A DNA stretch of 28,113 nt from CAZVPF01 sp964628195 (lineage in GTDB: Bacteria > Planctomycetota > Phycisphaerae > Sedimentisphaerales > Anaerohalosphaeraceae): contig CAZVPF010000039.1 in the NCBI GenBank assembly GCA_964628195.1, forward strand, positions 1-28,113. Direction: 5' to 3'. Of this stretch, positions 22,165 through 28,113 are shown one piece after another. Below the pieces are notes generated by a model. That model did no database searches. It was not told where the DNA came from and saw only the letters and a program-made list of their open reading frames with translations. Numbering within the stretch: position 1 is the stretch's first letter; every line of letters begins with the position of its first letter. A program made the position numbers and the translations under genes.

Positions 22165-23277
22165 TTGGACCCGAATATCAAAGAGATATGCAGCCGATTC
22201 GAAATTTCCGGATCAATTGAAGAAGTTGCACCTTATGGCACGGGCCATATTAACCAGGCTTTCCTCGTTAGCTGTTCATATGAGAAGTCTATCCATAGAT
22301 ATCTCCTGCAGAAGATCAACAACAACGTTTTCAAGCAGCCCGAAGTGTTAATGGAAAACGCCGTCAAGATCACCAGCCATATATATGACAAACTAAAACA
22401 GCAAGATGTCAGTGACATAGACCGCAGGGTAATGACATTCATACCGGCCAAGGACGGCAGGTACCAGGTCCGGGACGACCGGGGCAGCTTCTGGCGAATG
22501 AGCAAGTTTATTGAAGATACGGTCACTTATGACGTTATAGGCAGCCCGCGGCTTGCTTTTGAGGCCGCCAGAATGTTCGGCTGGTTCCAGGAAATGATTA
22601 CTGACATTCCGCCTGAAACTCTCCGGGAAACCATACCTGACTTCCATAATACACCCAAAAGGCTCGCCGATTTTAAAAGAGTCCTTGAAGATGACCCTTG
22701 CGGCAGGGCGGTTTCTGTAAAAGTTGAGATTGATTTCATCCTTGAGCACAGTTCAATTGCGAGTATTTTGACCGAGCCGGCTCAGAAAGGTTTGATACCC
22801 GTTCGAATAGTCCATAATGACACCAAGATAAACAACGTTCTTTTCGACAGCAAATCTAAAAAAGGCCTTTGTGTCGTTGACCTCGATACCGTAATGCCCG
22901 GGCTTTCGCTCTATGACTTCGGCGATATGGTTAGGACTGCGACTTGCACCGCCGAAGAAGACCAAACGGACCTCTCGAAAGTTTGTCTTAACGGCGAACT
23001 TTTCCATGAACTTGCCAGGGGATATATGCAGCAGGCAAACGGGTATCTCAATGATTTTGAAAAACAAAACCTGGTCAATGCCGGCAAAGTTATTATCTAC
23101 GAGCAGCTTATAAGATTTCTCGTCGATCATCTCGTCGGCGAACTTTATTACAAAACCCACCGCCCCGGCCATAACCTCGACCGGGCTCGAACTCAAATGA
23201 AACTTCTGCAGTCACTTCTTGACCAAGAAAAAGAACTGGAAAAGATGGCATGCACCCTGAAATTTAGTCCACATTAA
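22165..23277 (+). CDS. NahK-like anomeric sugar kinase (phosphotransferase family)
   Basis: 370 residues from a TTG start at 22165, with AGGAG 6 bp upstream; the gap to the preceding stop is one base. It has an aminoglycoside-phosphotransferase/choline-kinase fold: GTGHINQAFLV (25-35) as the nucleotide-binding loop, YLLQKIN with the ATP Lys, VHNDTKINNVLFD (216-228) as the catalytic Brenner motif with Asp219 and Asn224, and CVVDLDTVMPGLSLYDFGD (236-254) for metal. The blocks match N-acetylhexosamine 1-kinase (NahK) and related proteins, often misnamed mucin desulfatase. The expected reaction is ATP-dependent phosphorylation at C1. The natural sugar here may be GlcNAc, GalNAc or mannose; NahK is known to tolerate several. 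Confidence 0.85.
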   Translation: MDPNIKEICSRFEISGSIEEVAPYGTGHINQAFLVSCSYEKSIHRYLLQKINNNVFKQPEVLMENAVKITSHIYDKLKQQDVSDIDRRVMTFIPAKDGRYQVRDDRGSFWRMSKFIEDTVTYDVIGSPRLAFEAARMFGWFQEMITDIPPETLRETIPDFHNTPKRLADFKRVLEDDPCGRAVSVKVEIDFILEHSSIASILTEPAQKGLIPVRIVHNDTKINNVLFDSKSKKGLCVVDLDTVMPGLSLYDFGDMVRTATCTAEEDQTDLSKVCLNGELFHELARGYMQQANGYLNDFEKQNLVNAGKVIIYEQLIRFLVDHLVGELYYKTHRPGHNLDRARTQMKLLQSLLDQEKELEKMACTLKFSPH

Positions 23278-23300
23278 GTGAGATGTTACCGGAATATAAT

Positions 23301-23334
23301 GGGAAACTATTGGCGTTGGTAATATTTGTTTCCC
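23301..23334. terminator. Possible bidirectional terminator between convergent genes
   Basis: GGGAAAC at 23301-23307 pairs with GTTTCCC at 23328-23334 around a 20-nt loop, in the 113-bp gap between two genes that end tail to tail. There is no clear T-tract, so the assignment rests mainly on position. Confidence 0.35.
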
Positions 23335-23390
23335 GTCAGCAGAAGTGGCACAGAAACTTACGGAGCAATTTACGTAAACCCAACCTGTAC

Positions 23391-25712
23391 TCAGTACTCT
23401 CCCGGCACTATTATGTCTTGCTTTCGTGACGCAGGATCAACGTGGAGTCGTACTAACTTCGAATCAATGAAATCCCCCTCTACTGTAGTTTGATTCGGTG
23501 CGTGCAGTTTGAATTGCACATCCCATTCACCGGGCCACGCAGGCAGCAACAATAGTTTATCCCCGTCGGTTTGTAAAAGCATGGCCTGAAAAGCGATCAT
23601 CATCACAGACCCGCCGTCAATGTCAGGGAACGTTTCCCACGGAGACTTCGCAAAACCGGTAAATCGCGTCGCTTGATCCTTATTGGAAACGCGAACAGAC
23701 AAACCTCTTTGAGCTTCTTCAACCAATCCAAGGTGCGCAGCAAAAATCTCGTCTTGCATCCAACATACATTCCCACGGTTATGCCTGAATTTATAGCTGA
23801 GCCGTGCCATTTCGAGCTGCGGTCTACCGACACCAAAAATTCTATATGGAAAGACCGCGTACAATTGTGGATTTTCCACGTTATGCTGGTTTCCAATGAC
23901 CGCGGCTGGTGCCAATATCTGTTTATAGTTGTTTAATTGAAATGTGTTTATCATTGGAATCGACGGCAGTTGTTCCTTTACCCGAATCCAGGCCTTCTTT
24001 TGTTCACTCGATATAATAGTATCAGGTAAAGTGCATAACCGTGAAGTAATAAATTTCAAACCGGCAATTTCAGGTAAAGGATTGACCGCTTCGATCCATG
24101 ACTCAAGAGACTGCGCGGGCTTAAAAAGAATTTCACCCTCTTTCGTTTTTGGATAATGGGAATCATAAAATTCTATGACTGCCTCCGCTATCGGAACGAG
24201 GTACTTCTTTGCAAAACCTTGATCTTGTGTATGTTCATAATAATCCAGCATCATGGTGACAAGTTCAATACCGCCCTGCCAGTAATAACGCACGGCTTCG
24301 TGTTTCCCAAGCCCGTTGGGGTCATGCTCCCAACCGTAATCTGAATTCGGCTGAGTTCCCCAAAAATACATATGTTCCGGAAAACATACACCTCCATGAT
24401 GAAAGAATTTCTTCACTCTTTCTTTAGCAACAGGCATAGCATTCCTATACATGTCAAATAAAGGCAGCATCATGTCATAATCGCCGGCCTTTAACATCGT
24501 CCAGTAAATGAGCCTGGTATTTTGCCAAAAATATCCACCACCCCATAAGCGAAAATCCGAATCGAAGCCTGCTTTGGCATAATAGCTGTCCTCTATAACA
24601 TCAACAGTAAAAAGGGAACCGTTGAACTTAATCGGTGCCGCCCCGCGCCCGGCACAGGCATTCATATAGCGCAGGGATAAATACAACCTGGTGGCCTCTT
24701 CAGCATCTTTACATCCTGAAGCATATATCCAACTCCTGTTCCAAAAATTATGCCACCAATTTTGGTGTAAAACTCTTGCCTGCTCTATGTCATTCTCAGC
24801 ATCAGCTTGTGCGAATGACATGAGGTTTTTTATCCACTCCGAAGGTGTAACATTAATAGCCGTATTGACATAAATTCCAACAGATGAATTCTTTCTTGGT
24901 TTCGAAGAGACAAGAGTGAATTCATCTTTTTTTAAAAAACCGTCCCCGCGCATGCATGCTCCAAAAATGCGGCCTGAGAGCGGGTCCTTCAATTTGTTTT
25001 TACTTTCCTTTAGGCCGATTATCGATAAGTTTTCCTGCCATATTGAATGATTATTATGATGATACCACAACACCGATTCTTTTGAGTCCTTCAAAATTGT
25101 ATCGGGTTCTACAAAAACAGGGGCGTTCCTGCCGTACATGCCGCAAGCTGAATGTAGTTCTATCCCTTTGAGTTCACGTCTTTCCACTCGCCACATCTCT
25201 AAAGTGGCTTCCTGTTGAAATTCGATGCCGCTTTGAGCTTCGACTCGAATTACAGAATTCAAAGCGTCCACCCATATCCTAATCAGGATATTATTCGGTT
25301 CCTCCCCATAACGAATTACAATTTCTCCCTTGGCAAAATTAAGTATCTGTTGGAAATTTTCTGCCCCCTCAAATAGATTGGGTGTAAACTTAATGCGTAT
25401 TTTACCCACCTTAAGCAAACGAGAATACTCATCCCATGCATCCGATTTTCCCACATAGATCAGTATATCGCCATTTTTTTGCACGAGAACATTTCCCCCG
25501 ATATCTCCATTTCCTACCGGCATGGAATCGCGGGGGTCTACACTGGGATAATCCCAAACGAGACTGTAATCCCCGATATCCAAAGAACTTGCCTCACCGG
25601 TTATGCCTATTGCTGTTGTGATAACAGATAAACAAAGAAACAATAGTGAAGATTTTTTCAAATTATTGCAAAAAATAGAGAGCATATTCTTACATTTGTT
25701 CGAGGAATTCAT
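23391..25712 (-). CDS. Secreted DUF5703/GH95-like (six-hairpin) glycosidase
   Basis: 773 residues. An N-terminal signal segment (KKSSLLFLCLSVITTAIG) is followed by a beta domain with VWDYPSVDPRDSMPVGNGDIGG and YVGKSDAWDE, the DUF5703-type start that resembles the N-domain of GH95/GH65 enzymes. The middle and C-terminal parts form an (alpha/alpha)6-barrel pattern: RYMNACAGRGAAPIKFNGSL, DFRLWGGGYFWQNTRLIYW, GVCFPEHMYFWG, NRGNVCWMQDEI and LLLLPAWPGEWDVQF. Candidate acids are the Glu of FPEHMYFW and Asp/Glu of WMQDE. Such proteins are usually annotated as fucosidase-like or hypothetical; activity is not known. ATG at 25712 or one nine codons later (25685) is possible; neither has a good ribosome site. 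It is transcribed after the pseudopilin gene on the same strand and is homologous to the divergent gene at 27035. Confidence 0.8.
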   Translation of the reverse strand: MNSSNKCKNMLSIFCNNLKKSSLLFLCLSVITTAIGITGEASSLDIGDYSLVWDYPSVDPRDSMPVGNGDIGGNVLVQKNGDILIYVGKSDAWDEYSRLLKVGKIRIKFTPNLFEGAENFQQILNFAKGEIVIRYGEEPNNILIRIWVDALNSVIRVEAQSGIEFQQEATLEMWRVERRELKGIELHSACGMYGRNAPVFVEPDTILKDSKESVLWYHHNNHSIWQENLSIIGLKESKNKLKDPLSGRIFGACMRGDGFLKKDEFTLVSSKPRKNSSVGIYVNTAINVTPSEWIKNLMSFAQADAENDIEQARVLHQNWWHNFWNRSWIYASGCKDAEEATRLYLSLRYMNACAGRGAAPIKFNGSLFTVDVIEDSYYAKAGFDSDFRLWGGGYFWQNTRLIYWTMLKAGDYDMMLPLFDMYRNAMPVAKERVKKFFHHGGVCFPEHMYFWGTQPNSDYGWEHDPNGLGKHEAVRYYWQGGIELVTMMLDYYEHTQDQGFAKKYLVPIAEAVIEFYDSHYPKTKEGEILFKPAQSLESWIEAVNPLPEIAGLKFITSRLCTLPDTIISSEQKKAWIRVKEQLPSIPMINTFQLNNYKQILAPAAVIGNQHNVENPQLYAVFPYRIFGVGRPQLEMARLSYKFRHNRGNVCWMQDEIFAAHLGLVEEAQRGLSVRVSNKDQATRFTGFAKSPWETFPDIDGGSVMMIAFQAMLLQTDGDKLLLLPAWPGEWDVQFKLHAPNQTTVEGDFIDSKLVRLHVDPASRKQDIIVPGEY

Positions 25713-25871
25713 TTGGTTCGTTATTGACGTTCGTATTGAAAAATGCGGTGTCTATAAATCAACGCAAAAATGCAACGGCAACTATTCCTGTGCCTACCCA
25801 ACAATGCCATTGCGCCATAGCTTGATAAAATCAAGTAACGGCAGCCTGACAATCTTTTCCACGAGGCCCTC
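25713..25871 (-). other. Intergenic gap in the minus-strand pair
   Basis: 159 bp between the pseudopilin stop and the start of the DUF5703 gene. I see no convincing gene, terminator or promoter; short open frames here overlap the neighbours and lack family features. The two genes are probably cotranscribed. Confidence 0.4.
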
Positions 25872-26729
25872 TCAATAATAGTAAGCACCACCGCTGACCA
25901 AAGCACGTGGTTCCATTTTTTCTTTCTTGAAGTACACCACGTGTCCGTCAGCAAAGCCCACAGGATTATCCACACTCAGAGATGTTTCCCCGAAATAACT
26001 CGGGGATGGAGCATTAATATATCCCGCGCCGTTATGAGAAAGATCCCAGAAATGATTACCGGTCGAACTTACCCGGTGTGCAATGAAAGCTTTGCGAGAT
26101 GAACAATCACTGGGTTTCATCGGCCACGGTTCTTGATTGAAATCCTCCATTTGCCCATTGTGCAGCCAGGTGAACTTAAAAACTGCAGGATTATTAGCGT
26201 TGTCTTTGTAATTCGCAAACCAGCAATAGGGTGTGGTAATTGCGCTTTTGATATCATCCGGGTCTTCAATCATTGCCTTACGCATCGCGTCCCAGCCGCC
26301 GCTTTCATCCGCCAGGTGGGGCTGAGGCCAAAGGCCGTTATTCGCCGGGCGGGTCATCAAAGTGCAGCCGAAAATTTTTGAATTATCAACATAAGGATCG
26401 ATTAAATCAAAAAGACTTGGTTTGTCCATCAAATCCACTCTGCCGTACATTCCGTCATCGAACCAGTCCGGACCAAGATTTATATGAGCAGCAAATTTAT
26501 TGTTATCCTGCGCATAAAGAAACTGGATGACATGCTGACTCTTGAAATTGGTCATGCAGACGATTCGCCTGGCCTGATATTTCACTTGCTGAAGAGCAGG
26601 CATGAGAATTGAAAGCAGCAAAGCTATAATAGAGATAACGACCAGAAGCTCTATGAGAGTAAAACCCCTAAGATTGTTTGAATATGACCTCTTGACCTTA
26701 AGTTGCAGCATGGGACTTTGATATTTCAT
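25872..26729 (-). CDS. Type II secretion-type pseudopilin, second copy
   Basis: 285 residues; on the minus strand AAGGAGAT lies about 5 bp before the ATG at 26729. After a basic leader, LRG|FTLIELLVVISIIALLLSIL gives the prepilin-peptidase site at Gly22 with Glu at +5. The helix is nearly identical to that of the first copy at 5847, while the globular part differs: PDWFDDGMYGRVDLMDKPSLF, CWFANYKD, KAFIAHRVSSTGNHFWDLSHNGAGYINA and PVGFADGHVVYFKK. The DG[HS]V block near the end is common to both copies and to the wider planctomycete family; the tail is SGGAYYY. It precedes a secreted glycosidase gene, mirroring the arrangement at 5847. Confidence 0.85.
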   Translation of the reverse strand: MKYQSPMLQLKVKRSYSNNLRGFTLIELLVVISIIALLLSILMPALQQVKYQARRIVCMTNFKSQHVIQFLYAQDNNKFAAHINLGPDWFDDGMYGRVDLMDKPSLFDLIDPYVDNSKIFGCTLMTRPANNGLWPQPHLADESGGWDAMRKAMIEDPDDIKSAITTPYCWFANYKDNANNPAVFKFTWLHNGQMEDFNQEPWPMKPSDCSSRKAFIAHRVSSTGNHFWDLSHNGAGYINAPSPSYFGETSLSVDNPVGFADGHVVYFKKEKMEPRALVSGGAYYY

Positions 26730-26770
26730 ACGGTATCTCCTTATTTAAGATACAAATTTTACAACATTAT

Positions 26771-26798
26771 TGTATAGTATTTATGCTTACTATTACAA
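26771..26798 (-). promoter_or_regulatory. Promoter candidate for the minus-strand pair
   Basis: Read on the minus strand: TTGTAA (26798-26793), a 16-bp spacer and TATACA (26776-26771), about 40 bp before the pseudopilin start codon. Boxes are moderate matches to sigma70 consensus. Confidence 0.4.
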
Positions 26799-26953
26799 AC
26801 CCTCTTTGCGTTTTTTTTGACTCATTTTACGCCATAAAAGGCTCTTAACATCTTGAATAGGGCTTCATTTTCAGCAGATTTGGGGCTGTTTATGCCTGTT
26901 TTTCTGAATATAACCTGAATTACGCCAATCTAAACCCAGTTTGCGATACCCGC

Positions 26954-26982
26954 TTGGTTTCGCCGACTTCGATATGTATAAT
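26954..26982 (+). promoter_or_regulatory. Promoter of the truncated DUF5703 gene
   Basis: TTGGTT at 26954-26959, 17-bp spacer and a perfect TATAAT at 26977-26982, about 52 bp before the ATG at 27035. The -10 box runs into the palindrome ATAATATTAT (26979-26988), which a regulator could use. Confidence 0.6.
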
Positions 26983-27034
26983 ATTATCAGTATCCATGAA
27001 AATTTAATAATTGAAACTTAGAAAGGCAAAGGTT

Positions 27035-28113
27035 ATGTCCAGCAAAATTGCATCCTTATTGCTTATTTTATTATTAAGCGTCCCGGTATCGGCTCAGGAT
27101 GAATCCGAGAAGAAGGCTTTGAAATTACTGGACAGGTGTAATGTCGTCTGGGACAGTCCAAGCGACAATGCCTGGGGTTCCATGCCGCTTGGAAACGGTG
27201 ATATCGGTGTCAACTTCTGGGTAGAACCGAACGGTGATTTTATTTTTTACATAAGCAAATCTGACGCATGGAGCGAAAGCAGCGCATTGCTGAAATTAGG
27301 AAGGGTCCGTGTTAAATTTGACCCGGTCCCTGTTATGGCAAGTCAGCCTTTTGTGCAGGAACTTGATCTGAGAAATGGTGAAATAAGAGTCAAAAGCGGT
27401 GAGAATGATAATCTTAAAATGCGCATGTGGATAGATATGCATAACCCTGTAATCGCATTCGAATGCAATTCCGATGTTCCGGTTAAGATGCAGGTTGACT
27501 TTGAAACATGGAGAACAGAGCGGCGCGAGCTTGTTGGAATCGAAAAGCATCTTTCACTGGGTGGTACGGCGGTAATAGAGCCTGACATTATTTTGGAAGC
27601 TGAAGGTGACCAGGTCATGTGGTGTCACAGGAATACGACGAGTTTTTGGGATTATGACAAGAAAGCTGCGGAACATCCGGAGCTGAACATTCCAAAGCTT
27701 GAGGATCCATTCCTTAACCGTACCTTTGGTGGTCTGATCGACGGCCCTGACCTTGAAAAAGTTAGCTCTACAAGGCTTGTTTCAGTCAAGCCGAGACGGG
27801 AAAATAATTTTAATGTTTACGTGCTTACAGCAAAAACAGACACAATTGAGCAGTGGCAGGACAAGATAAAAGATATTCGCAATAACCTGGAAGAAACAGA
27901 TACTAATGAACGTATTGCAGCGCATCGCAAGTGGTGGCGAGACTTCTGGGTGCGATCCTGGATATTGATTGACGGAAATGAAAAAGCCAGGACGGTAGGC
28001 CAGGTCTACAACCTTCAACGATATATGAACGCAATAGCGGGCAGGGGGGAACAGCCTATTAAATTTAACGGTTCATTATTTACGATGCCCGTTTTAAAAG
28101 ATTTCCCCCAGTA
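27035..28113 (+). CDS. DUF5703/GH95-like secreted glycosidase, 3' end outside window
   Basis: The frame is open from the ATG at 27035 to the right edge (359 codons plus two bases), so the gene is cut by the window. GAAAGG lies 8 bp upstream. The signal peptide MSSKIASLLLILLLSVPVSA is followed by QDES. Then come VVWDSPSDNAWGSMPLGNGD, IGVNFWVEPNGDFIFYISKS and DAWSE, matching the N-terminal domain of the protein at 23391, and further shared blocks: TERRELVGIE, WWRDFWVRSWI and RYMNAIAGRGEQPIKFNGSL just before the edge. The alignment is collinear throughout, so the two are paralogues transcribed divergently from either side of the minus-strand pseudopilin gene. Catalytic residues would lie beyond the window. 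Confidence 0.8.
   Translation, partial: MSSKIASLLLILLLSVPVSAQDESEKKALKLLDRCNVVWDSPSDNAWGSMPLGNGDIGVNFWVEPNGDFIFYISKSDAWSESSALLKLGRVRVKFDPVPVMASQPFVQELDLRNGEIRVKSGENDNLKMRMWIDMHNPVIAFECNSDVPVKMQVDFETWRTERRELVGIEKHLSLGGTAVIEPDIILEAEGDQVMWCHRNTTSFWDYDKKAAEHPELNIPKLEDPFLNRTFGGLIDGPDLEKVSSTRLVSVKPRRENNFNVYVLTAKTDTIEQWQDKIKDIRNNLEETDTNERIAAHRKWWRDFWVRSWILIDGNEKARTVGQVYNLQRYMNAIAGRGEQPIKFNGSLFTMPVLKDFPQ

Larger units (their letters stand above)
26730..27034. other. Divergent intergenic region
   Basis: 305 bp between the minus-strand pseudopilin gene and the plus-strand DUF5703 gene. It is AT-rich and contains a promoter candidate for each direction (listed separately). The part in between, about 26800-26950, holds no gene that I can support; an A/T run near 26810-26820 and the purine-poor stretch after it may be spacer or an unrecognised control site. 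Confidence 0.5.

Noticed and set aside
22753..23196. Minus-strand 147-codon frame opposite the kinase gene
   Set aside because: It covers the catalytic motif region of the kinase on the other strand and shows no independent coding evidence.
1..28113. Insertion sequence, prophage or integrative element
   Set aside because: No transposase, integrase, terminal inverted repeats or tRNA attachment site was found; the locus looks accessory only by content.

Overview
The window looks like an accessory glycan-utilisation locus from a planctomycete, most likely of the Phycisphaerae/Sedimentisphaerales type. The basis is a combination of signatures: a PEP-CTERM sorting tail, single-repeat dockerin-like C-termini ending in KKWLLD or FDWLLD, two pseudopilins with an N-terminal GFTLIELLVVIS segment beside carbohydrate-enzyme genes, and sodium:solute symporters in place of SusC/SusD. 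No rRNA, tRNA, integrase or transposase was seen, so the species is not fixed.

Layout. Positions 1-708 hold a possible 3' gene remnant, a strong hairpin (129-166), a 7-bp tandem repeat (204-300) and a well-formed promoter/operator region (614-720) for a LacI-family regulator (757-1794). From 1888 to about 23277 all genes run on the plus strand with short gaps and several ATGA overlaps. In order they are: a PEP-CTERM protein; a secreted two-domain protein with a dockerin-like tail; a small dockerin-like protein; a pseudopilin; a GH130 mannoside phosphorylase-like enzyme; an SSS symporter; a secreted SGNH esterase; two more members of the unassigned family seen in the two-domain protein; and a GH38-like alpha-mannosidase. 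A promoter at the end of the GH38 gene starts a second block: URO-D-fold protein, second SSS symporter, second URO-D-fold protein, then a nucleotidyltransferase and a NahK-like sugar 1-kinase. A minus-strand pair (pseudopilin then DUF5703/GH95-like enzyme) and a divergent, window-truncated DUF5703 gene close the window.

How the parts may work together (inference). Secreted and surface-anchored proteins would bind, deacylate and cut a mannose-containing, possibly decorated glycan. SSS symporters would import the small products. GH130 and the GH38-like enzyme would act on mannosides, and the kinase/nucleotidyltransferase pair would activate a released sugar as sugar-1-phosphate and NDP-sugar. 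The URO-D-fold pair around the second symporter is the least explained part; one member keeps an HxC...C metal site like that of corrinoid methyltransferases, which suggests methyl-group removal from an imported compound.

Most noteworthy: (i) three paralogues of a roughly 400-residue family I cannot assign, with three different cell-surface destinations; (ii) a GH38-like protein with Phe in place of the usual nucleophile Asp; (iii) the URO-D/SSS/URO-D cassette; (iv) a domain shared between a PEP-CTERM protein and its dockerin-tailed neighbour; (v) the multi-site operator cluster at the LacI gene.
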